DNA from: Clostridium sp. CAG:1193
Lineage (GTDB): Bacteria; Bacillota_I; Bacilli_A; RF39; UBA660
NCBI GenBank assembly: GCA_000436255.1
Contig: HF990795.1
Span: 1,160-7,562 of the forward strand
DNA: 6,403 bases
Direction: 5' to 3'
Shown here: positions 1 through 6,003 of the stretch, one piece after another
Numbering within the stretch: position 1 is the first letter of the stretch
Layout of the letters: the number at the start of each line of letters is the position of its first letter
The notes under the pieces: generated by a model
Databases searched by the model: none
Seen by the model: only the letters and a program-made list of their open reading frames with translations
Told to the model about the DNA's origin: nothing
Made by a program: the position numbers and the translations under genes

Positions 1-1
1 C

Positions 2-430
2 TTCTTAAAAGGAACAAAAGTATTAACTATAAATGGATACAAAAATATTGAAGACATTAGTATAAATGATAGAGTATTATCATTTAATGAAGCTACAGGT
101 AAGAATGAATATAAAAGAGTATTAAAGATATATGTTCATAAAAATAGTAATGAAACATTATATTCATTAACAATAAATAATAAAATAATAACCTCAACGG
201 GTGCACATAGATTTTATGTTAAAACTAATAATGGACATGATTGGGTTGCAGCAGAAAACTTAAAAGTTGGTGATGTTGTAATGGATGTGAGCGGAAAATA
301 TTATAATATAGAAAAAATAACGAGTGAAGATATTGTACAAACAGTATATAACTTAGAAGTTAAAGATAATCATAATTACTATGTAACTGAAAGTAAGATT
401 TTAGTACATAATGTAAAAAGGGCTAATTAA
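2..430 (+). CDS. Hint-domain (intein/hedgehog-type autoprocessing) protein, C-terminal part, 5' truncated
   Basis: The reading frame is open from base 2 to a TAA stop at 428-430 and gives 142 residues; the N-terminus lies outside the window. It starts with FLKGTKVLTINGYKNIEDI, the usual opening of a Hint domain. In this family the residue just before is the catalytic Cys, and the only visible base of that codon (base 1, C) agrees with TGC but does not prove it. A TxxH block B motif follows (T66-G-A-H69, counted from base 2), in TSTGAHRFYV, where many relatives have HPFYV. Next come WVAAENLKVGDVV and a final strand, NYYVTESKILVHN, ending in the conserved His136-Asn137. Family knowledge: such domains cleave or rearrange the peptide bond next to the Cys or Asn, and in polymorphic toxins they often release a C-terminal toxin. 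Here only VKRAN follows the HN, so there is no C-terminal cargo. The N-terminal part, probably a large secreted or surface protein, cannot be judged. The domain call is firm; the role is inferred. Confidence 0.85.
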   Translation, partial: FLKGTKVLTINGYKNIEDISINDRVLSFNEATGKNEYKRVLKIYVHKNSNETLYSLTINNKIITSTGAHRFYVKTNNGHDWVAAENLKVGDVVMDVSGKYYNIEKITSEDIVQTVYNLEVKDNHNYYVTESKILVHNVKRAN

Positions 431-435
431 GGTCC

Positions 436-450
436 ATCTTTATAAAAGAT
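436..450 (+). terminator. possible weak terminator hairpin after the Hint gene
   Basis: A perfect but all-weak inverted repeat, ATCTTT (436-441) and AAAGAT (445-450) with a 3-base loop, lies six bases after the Hint stop codon. The following bases TTTACAAAAATTTG are only a broken T-tract, and the stem has a single G-C pair. The position suits termination before the promoter at 461, but a chance palindrome in AT-rich DNA is equally possible. Confidence 0.25.
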
Positions 451-460
451 TTACAAAAAT

Positions 461-488
461 TTGACAAAATGTAAAAAATGTGTATAAT
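461..488 (+). promoter_or_regulatory. sigma-A-type promoter of the lipoprotein gene
   Basis: A perfect -35 box TTGACA (461-466) and a perfect -10 box TATAAT (483-488) are separated by 16 bases. Transcription should start near 494-496, giving a short leader of about 22 bases before the ATG at 517. Both hexamers match consensus, so strong constitutive expression is likely. I see no clear operator palindrome around it. Confidence 0.85.
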
Positions 489-501
489 AAGAGCAATTTA
501 A

Positions 502-507
502 AGGGGG
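502..507 (+). promoter_or_regulatory. ribosome binding site of the lipoprotein gene
   Basis: AGGGGG lies nine bases upstream of the ATG at 517. It supports that ATG over the next in-frame one at 550, which would also remove the basic n-region of the signal peptide. Confidence 0.7.
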
Positions 508-516
508 TAATTTTGG

Positions 517-1974
517 ATGAAATTACAGAAAAATAATAAATATAGAAATATGATAGCAGCAGGCTTATCAGCAATAATAATAGCAAGTACAGCATTAACT
601 GGATGCGGTAGTAATGGTGTAGGAGTAACTATCCCAATAGAAACTATTGAACCGGTATCAAATGAAGATTTAACACCTATACCAAGTGCTACTTTAGCGC
701 CTACACCAGAAATGCAAAAAACTTATGTAAATAATAAAGCAGGCTCATTTAAAGATAGCTTTAGAAAAGATAATCATTATTTAGAAAATTATCATAAAAT
801 ATCAGAAGAAGAAGTAAATGAAAGACTTAAAGATTTAGATATAAAATATAAAGATTTTAATATAAATCTTGGACTTATTACTACTATTGTAGTAGTAAAT
901 AAAAGTGGATTTTACAAAGTAATTCAAACAAGAGAATATAGAAACGATCAAAGAGGTACATATACTTTCTATGATGTATTTACTGATCAAAAGTTATGTG
1001 AACTTCCTATATATTTAGATTTTTCACTAGATGAATATAATAGGGCTTCAAATATTAAACCAGAAGATTTTATAAATAAAGCACCTTGTTTTGATGATTA
1101 TGAAATAGTTGAATTTGGTGGTGCCTCATATGGTACATATTTTGCAATCGCACATTTTCAAGAATTAATAGATAAATATGGAATTGATGGAGAGAGTTAT
1201 TGGTATAATACAGATGCTTATGATTTATGGACTGAAACTTGTAATTGTTATGAAGTTGGTCAAAAATTTATAGATACAAATTGTACAATAGAAGATTTAG
1301 CAAGAGCTTATGTAACATGTATACCACAAGAATTACAAATTCCATCAAAGAAATTAGGACTTTTTGTAAGTTATAATAAAGAAGATAAATATGAACCAAT
1401 GCAACTAGCAAAAGAAGATATAACTGATAGAATAGAGTCTCTTCAAATAAAAGATAAGGATAAAGATTATAGTGTAAATAATATATTTGCATTATTAGTA
1501 ACTGATCAAAGTGGTGTCGATCGTATAATTCAAGTTTATGAAGAACATACGCAGGAAGATATGAAAACATTCCATTTATATGATGTATTTACAGAAGAAT
1601 ATTTATGTGATTTTGATATAAATAATCTTAATCTTACTGTAAATTCATATGATAGATTTTTAGAAGCAGATTCATCTAGATTTACTAATTATAGTGATGC
1701 AATGGATGGTTTTACTATAAAAGCAATTGGACATACATTATATTCAGTTAAGTATATAGAAGAAAATATAGAGGCATTTAGAAACCGTGATGGAATATAT
1801 TACACAATTTCATATGATCCAATGTATGCAGCATTCCCAAGCGGATTAACTAATGATACAAAAATTACAACAGAGAAACTAGCAGAAAATTATGTAACTT
1901 ATGTACCTTTAGAAATGCAAGTATATAGTAAAGATTATAAAATAAGTGAAAATAATAAAGTTTATACAAAGTAA
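517..1974 (+). CDS. secreted lipoprotein of unknown function with an internal tandem duplication
   Basis: This 485-residue protein begins with a lipoprotein signal peptide: a basic n-region (KLQKNNKYR), a hydrophobic core at residues 12-27, and the lipobox LTGC with lipidated Cys30. A Thr/Pro-rich spacer follows at residues 38-66, so the rest should sit outside the membrane, tethered by lipid. The folded part is two copies of a unit of about 200 residues, roughly 79-281 and 282-475. Anchors are YDVFTDQKLC (152-161) against YDVFTEEYLC (355-364), SGFYKVIQ (130-137) against SGVDRIIQ (332-339), and YVTCIPQELQIPSK (265-278) against YVTYVPLEMQVYSK (459-472). Copy 1 has extra cysteines (C191, C242, C244, C256, C268) that copy 2 lacks. 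No catalytic motif or known family is recognised. It could bind a ligand or cell-wall component, but nothing in the sequence says which. It has its own strong promoter and a terminator two bases after the stop, so it is probably monocistronic. Confidence 0.9.
   Translation: MKLQKNNKYRNMIAAGLSAIIIASTALTGCGSNGVGVTIPIETIEPVSNEDLTPIPSATLAPTPEMQKTYVNNKAGSFKDSFRKDNHYLENYHKISEEEVNERLKDLDIKYKDFNINLGLITTIVVVNKSGFYKVIQTREYRNDQRGTYTFYDVFTDQKLCELPIYLDFSLDEYNRASNIKPEDFINKAPCFDDYEIVEFGGASYGTYFAIAHFQELIDKYGIDGESYWYNTDAYDLWTETCNCYEVGQKFIDTNCTIEDLARAYVTCIPQELQIPSKKLGLFVSYNKEDKYEPMQLAKEDITDRIESLQIKDKDKDYSVNNIFALLVTDQSGVDRIIQVYEEHTQEDMKTFHLYDVFTEEYLCDFDINNLNLTVNSYDRFLEADSSRFTNYSDAMDGFTIKAIGHTLYSVKYIEENIEAFRNRDGIYYTISYDPMYAAFPSGLTNDTKITTEKLAENYVTYVPLEMQVYSKDYKISENNKVYTK
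751..1359 (+). repeat. first copy of the lipoprotein's duplicated domain (residues 79-281)
   Basis: This coding segment aligns by eye with 1360-1941 at protein level. The offset is 202-203 residues in the first half and 194 near the end, because copy 2 is about nine residues shorter, probably in the region corresponding to residues 221-256. Identity is low to moderate overall and high only at anchors such as YDVFT, IQ and YVT. The duplication is therefore old. Boundaries are approximate. Confidence 0.75.
1360..1941 (+). repeat. second copy of the lipoprotein's duplicated domain (residues 282-475)
   Basis: This is the partner of the segment at 751-1359. It keeps the YDVFT-x3-LC motif (355-364), the SG-x4-IQ strand (332-339) and the closing LAENYVTYVP element (455-464), which matches LARAYVTCIP (261-270) of copy 1. 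It retains only one cysteine, C364, equivalent to C161. Boundaries are approximate. Confidence 0.75.
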
Positions 1975-1976
1975 GT

Positions 1977-2002
1977 CATTACGAAAGTAATGTCTTTTTC
2001 TT
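1977..2002 (+). terminator. Rho-independent terminator of the lipoprotein gene
   Basis: A 6-bp perfect stem, CATTAC (1977-1982) with GTAATG (1987-1992), closes a GAAA tetraloop of the GNRA type (1983-1986). It is followed by the T-rich tract TCTTTTTCTT (1993-2002). Past a T-T mismatch the stem can extend by AAG/CTT pairs. It begins two bases after the TAA stop. The same hairpin and tract recur at 2972. Confidence 0.8.
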
Positions 2003-2003
2003 G
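1977..2003 (+). repeat. 27-base direct repeat, copy 1 (terminator plus -35 TTG)
   Basis: These 27 bases are identical to 2972-2998, at an offset of 995. The repeat covers the hairpin, the T-tract and a final TTG. Identity ends sharply on both sides, and then resumes 15 bases downstream at the -10 region with the same offset. Confidence 0.9.
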
Positions 2004-2029
2004 CAGAATAATTATATATATAGTATACT
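2001..2029 (+). promoter_or_regulatory. promoter of the membrane-anchored protein gene
   Basis: The -10 box TATACT (2024-2029) is preceded by TATAG and lies 17 bases after TTGCAG (2001-2006), a poor -35 box that keeps only TTG. That TTG is the end of the terminator repeat. Transcription would start near 2036, giving a leader of about 18 bases. The arrangement matches the smc promoter base for base in spacing, which raises confidence. Confidence 0.6.
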
Positions 2030-2043
2030 TATTATGTAAGATA

Positions 2044-2050
2044 GTGGTGA
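2044..2050 (+). promoter_or_regulatory. ribosome binding site of the membrane-anchored protein gene
   Basis: GTGGTGA fits the 3' part of the SD consensus (GAGGTGA) with one mismatch. It lies only three bases from the ATG at 2054, but pairing through the GTGA end gives a normal aligned distance. Confidence 0.5.
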
Positions 2051-2053
2051 GTT

Positions 2054-2971
2054 ATGAAAAGTAGAAAAATTGTAATATTCCTTTTAATTGTAGTAGTTAT
2101 TTTGCTTTTATCAGCAACATATTTGAATTTTTTTTATAGCCCAAAGGAAGATGAAAATATTGGATATAGACTTGATTTGGGTAGTAAAGTAGAATTTTCT
2201 AACATAAATTATAGTGAAAAATATAAAGATAATATAATAAATGAAAATATACTTAGTTATGAATATGAAATTATACAAAGTGAAAGTGTATTATATGGAA
2301 AAGTATATATAGATAAAGATGGTTATTTATATATAACAGATGAATTAAAAAATGCAAAAAGAAAATTAAATGATGTTAAATTTAAAACATTGTATAAAGA
2401 AATTAGTACAAATAGATTAAACGTTTATGCATTAAGTAATTCAGGAATAGTATATAAGATACTTTTAGAAACTACAAATATGGAAGATGTTAAATTTCAT
2501 AAGATAGTTTTTGATAAAAAAATAGTTAAATTTACAAGTTTATTAATAAGAATGACAGGTAGTAATATAGTTGGTCCAGTTGTATTATGTGATGATGATA
2601 AAATGTATGATGTTGAAACAAAATTATTATATCAAGAAGAATATACTAAATTTTATGATAAATATATTGTATATAGTGATAATACAGTGTCAACTTTAAA
2701 TGGTGATATGCTGGTAGGTTATGACCATAAAAATATAAAATTGGTTGGATATGTACAATTTAATGAAGATATATTTAGAGAAAAACCAGAAATAGGACTT
2801 ATTACAACAAATGATGATTTAGTATTTTTACAAGATGAAAAACATTTATATATTTATAATAAAGAAATAAAGTCTATAGAGCAAATAGATGGTGAGAAAA
2901 TACAAATTATTTATAAAGATAATACATATCATGAAATAAAAGGATATTATACTTCTTTAATAGATAAATAG
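2054..2971 (+). CDS. membrane-anchored, beta-rich protein of unknown function
   Basis: This 305-residue protein has a short basic start (MKSRK) and one long hydrophobic stretch at about residues 6-27 with no lipobox or obvious signal peptidase site. It is therefore most likely an N-terminally anchored protein with its body outside the cell. The body is rich in Tyr, Ile, Asp and Lys and shows recurring short strand-turn-strand patterns, such as VYIDKDGYLYIT, YALSNSGIVYKI, VVLCDDDKMYDV, YIVYSDNTVSTLNG and LVFLQDEKHLYIYNK. Such patterns suggest beta-propeller-like or other repeated beta-sheet blades, but no blade consensus is clear. No enzyme motif is visible and I do not recognise a family. It has its own promoter, and a terminator starts on the base after the TAG stop, so it looks monocistronic. 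Neighbouring smc is no evidence for a role in chromosome biology. Confidence 0.85.
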   Translation: MKSRKIVIFLLIVVVILLLSATYLNFFYSPKEDENIGYRLDLGSKVEFSNINYSEKYKDNIINENILSYEYEIIQSESVLYGKVYIDKDGYLYITDELKNAKRKLNDVKFKTLYKEISTNRLNVYALSNSGIVYKILLETTNMEDVKFHKIVFDKKIVKFTSLLIRMTGSNIVGPVVLCDDDKMYDVETKLLYQEEYTKFYDKYIVYSDNTVSTLNGDMLVGYDHKNIKLVGYVQFNEDIFREKPEIGLITTNDDLVFLQDEKHLYIYNKEIKSIEQIDGEKIQIIYKDNTYHEIKGYYTSLIDK

Positions 2972-2998
2972 CATTACGAAAGTAATGTCTTTTTCTTG
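2972..2998 (+). repeat. 27-base direct repeat, copy 2 (terminator plus -35 TTG)
   Basis: Identical to 1977-2003. Together the two copies bracket the 2054-2971 gene as direct repeats. Confidence 0.9.
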
Positions 2999-3002
2999 TT
3001 TT
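2972..3002 (+). terminator. Rho-independent terminator of the membrane-anchored protein gene
   Basis: CATTAC (2972-2977), GAAA loop (2978-2981) and GTAATG (2982-2987) form the same hairpin as at 1977. The tract TCTTTTTCTTGTTTT (2988-3002) follows and is longer in T than the first copy. The stem begins immediately after the TAG stop at 2969-2971. Confidence 0.8.
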
Positions 3003-3024
3003 AAGTATGCTTTTATAGTATAAT
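2996..3024 (+). promoter_or_regulatory. promoter of smc
   Basis: A perfect -10 box TATAAT (3019-3024), preceded by TATAG, lies 17 bases after TTGTTT (2996-3001), a weak -35 box whose TTG belongs to the terminator repeat. The predicted start is near 3031, leaving a leader of about 17 bases to the ATG at 3048. Confidence 0.65.
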
Positions 3025-3033
3025 TTATCTGAT

Positions 3034-3041
3034 AGGATGTG
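3034..3041 (+). promoter_or_regulatory. ribosome binding site that sets the smc start
   Basis: AGGATGTG matches the SD consensus AGGAGGTG at seven of eight positions and ends six bases before the ATG at 3048. The in-frame GTG at 3039 lies inside this site and only about eight bases from the predicted transcript start, so it cannot be served by it. This favours ATG 3048. Confidence 0.65.
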
Positions 3042-3047
3042 CGGTTT

Positions 3048-6002
3048 ATGTATTTAAAACAAATTAGAATTAGTGGATTTAAATCTTTTGCGGATAAAGT
3101 TAATATTGAACTTAAACCAGGTATTACAGGTATAGTTGGACCAAATGGTAGTGGTAAAAGCAATATAGTAGATGCAGTTAGATGGGTTTTAGGAGAACAG
3201 TCAGTTAAATCTTTAAGAGGAGATGCTACTATGACTGATGTAATATTTTCTGGAAGTAAGAAAAGAAGCCCAATGTCAAGTGCATCAGTAACACTAGTAT
3301 TTGATAATACAGATCACTCATTAAAAGTAGATTATACAGAAGTATCTATTAAAAGAACTATATATAAAACAGGTGAGAATGAATATTATTTAAATAACGA
3401 AAAAGTAAGACTAAAGGATATATTAGATTTACTTTTAGATAGTGGAAGTGCTAAAGAATCATTTAGTATTATTTCGCAAGGTGATATAGCAGAAGTATTA
3501 AGTGCTAAACCTGAGGATAGAAGAGTTATATTTGAAAGTGCAGCAGGTGTTTTAAAGTATAAAAAAAGAAAAATAGAAGCAGAGAAAAAATTAGATAAAA
3601 CACATGATAATATAGATAGAATAAATGATATTATAAATGAACTTGAAATGCAAGTAGAGCCACTAAAAAAACAGAGTGAAGATGCTACATTATATTTAGA
3701 TACAAAAAAAGAGTTAGAAAGTATAGAAGTAAGTTTAATAGTAGATGATATAGATAAAATAAATAAAGAATATGTAGAATCTAAAAGTAAGATAGAAACA
3801 CTTAATAAAGATATTATTAGTTTATCTACCATAAGCAGTACTAATGATGCTAATTTATCAAAGATGAAATCAAGTTTATCTACGCTCAATGATACTCTTT
3901 ATAAAAAGCAAGAAGAATTAGTTAAAATAACTAGTTTAACAGAAAAATTAAATGGCGAAAAAAATATAATTGGTGAAAGAAAAAAATATGAAGTAGATGA
4001 TGTAAAACTACATAATAATATTATTTCTTTAAAAGAAGAAGAATTAAAACTTAATAATAATAAAGATGTATTAAATAATGAGATTAATAATTTAAAGTTA
4101 GAATTAGATTCATATAATAAAGAAATAACTACAGTTACGGGTTCATTTAATAATTTAATAAATAAGAAAAATGATAAAAATATAAAATATAATAATTTTA
4201 CAAAAATAGTTACAAATAATGAATATAAAATTAATGTACTTGAAAACACAATTGACAATAATGATACATTTTCTTTTGCTGTTAAAAATGTACTTAATAA
4301 TACTAGGTTAACAGGTATATGTGATGCGTTAGGTAATATTATAAATACTAATGAAAAGTATGCTACTGCACTTGATGTAGCATTAGGTGCATCTTCTTCA
4401 TTTATAATTACTGAAACAGAAAAAGATGCAGAAAATGCTATTAAATTTTTAAAAGATAATTCACTTGGTAGAGTTACATTTTTCCCACTTAATATAATTG
4501 AAGGAAAATATATAGATAATAATACTTTAAATACATTAAAAAATTCAAAAGGATTTATAGATATTATGTCTAATATAGTAACTTATAATGATTCATATAA
4601 AAATATTGTATTAAATCAGCTAGGCAATATTATATTAGTAGATAATATGAAAAATGCTAATGAACTTGGTAAAATTATTAATCATAGATATAGAATTGTT
4701 ACTTTAGATGGGGAAATACTTCATATAGGTGGTAGCTTAACAGGTGGAGTAAATAAGAAAAACGGTAGTATTGTTCTAGATAAAATGGAACTTGAAAAAT
4801 TATTAAAAGAAACTAATAATTTAAAAGAAAATATGCGTACAATTTCTTTAGAACTTACTTCTTATGAAGAAGAGCTTGATAAATTAACAATGAAAAAAGA
4901 TGCATTAAATAGAAAAATAATTTATCTAAGTGAAATTATAAATATAAAAACTAATGAATTAAATGAAATAAATAATAAATATGATGAAATAATAAATAAT
5001 ATAAATGGGACAAACAATATATTAAGTAATAATATAAGTAAAGAAGAAGAAGAAGTATTAAATAAATATTATGAAGCACTTCTTTTAAAAGATAATTTAA
5101 CTATAGAGATAAATGTAATAAGTAAAAATATAAAAGAATTAAGTGATGAAATAAATACAGTTGAACACGATGTAAAAGTTAGTGGAAGTGAGTATTATAA
5201 AAAACAAACTGAACTTAAAAATTTAGAAGTTAAAGTTGGTAAGTTTGATGTTAAACTAGATACTTTATTAAATTCTTTAACAGAAAATTATAATTTAACT
5301 TATGATAAAGCAAAAAGAGATTTTACGCTTATAATGGATGAAGAAGTTGCAAGAAATAAAGTAAATGAATATAAGAGTATTATTAATAATTTAGGTATAG
5401 TTAATATAGGTGCGATTGAAGAATATAAAAGAGTTAAAGAAAGATATGAATTTTTAATTAACCAAAAAAATGATTTATTTAAAGCTGAAAATACATTACT
5501 TGAAATAATAAAAGAAATGGATGAAGTAATGAGTAGTGAATTTATAACTACATTTAAGAAAATCGAAGTAGAATTTAAAAATGTATTTAAAGAACTATTT
5601 GGTGGAGGTGAAGCTTATTTAAAATTAGTTGATCCAGATAATATATTACAAACAGGTATTGAAATATCTGCACTACCTCCAGGCAAAAAACTCACTTCAA
5701 TATCACTTTTAAGCGGTGGTGAAAAAGCTCTTACTGCAATATCACTTTTATTTGCAATATTAAGAGTAAGACCAGTACCATTCTCAATATTAGATGAAGT
5801 AGAAGCACCACTTGATGAAGCAAATGTAGATATATTTGGTAAATTTGTTAAAAAGATGGAAGATAAAACACAATTTATAATAATTACACATAAGAAAAAG
5901 ACTATGGAATATGCAAATGTATTATATGGTATAACAATGCAAGAAAGTGGAGTATCAAAATTAGTAAGTGTAAGATTAGAAAATATTAAAGAGGAGCATT
6001 AA
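3048..6002 (+). CDS. smc: chromosome segregation/condensation ATPase Smc
   Basis: Smc forms a ring-shaped dimer that, with ScpA and ScpB, loads near the origin and extrudes DNA loops to compact and separate sister chromosomes. From ATG 3048 the protein has 984 residues and begins MYLKQIRISGFKSFADKV, the typical Smc start; an in-frame GTG nine bases upstream adds only MRF. The head has Walker A GPNGSGKS (31-38), R-loop region around R57, and a Q-loop at Q144 in ISQGDIAEVL, followed by FESAAGVLKYKKRK. A Lys/Glu/Asn-rich coiled coil runs from about 165 to 405. The hinge spans about 410-567, with GICDALG at 423-429 and GGSLTGG at 561-567. The returning coil runs to about 830. The C-terminal head holds the signature LSGGE (888-892), Walker B ILDE (914-917), D-loop PLDEAN (921-926) and H-loop His948. 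All ATPase motifs are intact. Typical Smc is near 1,180 residues; the missing length is in the coils. No terminator follows and the next gene starts one base later. Confidence 0.98.
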   Translation: MYLKQIRISGFKSFADKVNIELKPGITGIVGPNGSGKSNIVDAVRWVLGEQSVKSLRGDATMTDVIFSGSKKRSPMSSASVTLVFDNTDHSLKVDYTEVSIKRTIYKTGENEYYLNNEKVRLKDILDLLLDSGSAKESFSIISQGDIAEVLSAKPEDRRVIFESAAGVLKYKKRKIEAEKKLDKTHDNIDRINDIINELEMQVEPLKKQSEDATLYLDTKKELESIEVSLIVDDIDKINKEYVESKSKIETLNKDIISLSTISSTNDANLSKMKSSLSTLNDTLYKKQEELVKITSLTEKLNGEKNIIGERKKYEVDDVKLHNNIISLKEEELKLNNNKDVLNNEINNLKLELDSYNKEITTVTGSFNNLINKKNDKNIKYNNFTKIVTNNEYKINVLENTIDNNDTFSFAVKNVLNNTRLTGICDALGNIINTNEKYATALDVALGASSSFIITETEKDAENAIKFLKDNSLGRVTFFPLNIIEGKYIDNNTLNTLKNSKGFIDIMSNIVTYNDSYKNIVLNQLGNIILVDNMKNANELGKIINHRYRIVTLDGEILHIGGSLTGGVNKKNGSIVLDKMELEKLLKETNNLKENMRTISLELTSYEEELDKLTMKKDALNRKIIYLSEIINIKTNELNEINNKYDEIINNINGTNNILSNNISKEEEEVLNKYYEALLLKDNLTIEINVISKNIKELSDEINTVEHDVKVSGSEYYKKQTELKNLEVKVGKFDVKLDTLLNSLTENYNLTYDKAKRDFTLIMDEEVARNKVNEYKSIINNLGIVNIGAIEEYKRVKERYEFLINQKNDLFKAENTLLEIIKEMDEVMSSEFITTFKKIEVEFKNVFKELFGGGEAYLKLVDPDNILQTGIEISALPPGKKLTSISLLSGGEKALTAISLLFAILRVRPVPFSILDEVEAPLDEANVDIFGKFVKKMEDKTQFIIITHKKKTMEYANVLYGITMQESGVSKLVSVRLENIKEEH
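5991..5996 (+). promoter_or_regulatory. ribosome binding site of the methyltransferase, inside smc
   Basis: GAGGAG lies within the last codons of smc, seven bases before the ATG at 6004. With a single base between the smc stop and this ATG, it points to translational coupling. Confidence 0.75.
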
Positions 6003-6003
6003 T

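Noticed and set aside
2..430. Intein within a host protein
   Set aside because: An intein would be followed in frame by a C-extein starting with Cys, Ser or Thr. Here HN is followed by VKRAN and a stop, so protein splicing is not expected.
1268..1570. Minus-strand open frame inside the lipoprotein gene
   Set aside because: Its Leu/Tyr-rich translation is what the reverse of an AT-rich gene gives. The + strand gene has a promoter, SD and signal peptide.
3039..3047. GTG start for smc, adding MRF to the N-terminus
   Set aside because: The GTG overlaps the Shine-Dalgarno site (3034-3041) and lies about eight bases from the predicted transcript start. Smc proteins normally start MYLK, which fits the ATG at 3048.
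2957..3163. Minus-strand open frame across the gap before smc
   Set aside because: It runs through the terminator, the smc promoter and the Walker A region, and its translation looks like a reversed coding strand with no SD of its own.
3386..4258. Two minus-strand open frames inside smc (3386-3889 and 3899-4258)
   Set aside because: Both are Ser/Leu/Phe-rich reverse readings of the Smc head and coiled coil, with no support against a certain gene on the + strand.
4981..5070. A/T-rich low-complexity runs of AAT and GAA triplets in the smc coil, considered as a microsatellite or origin-like AT tract
   Set aside because: They encode Asn, Lys and Glu of the coiled coil at the general base composition, with no regular unit length or DnaA-box clustering.
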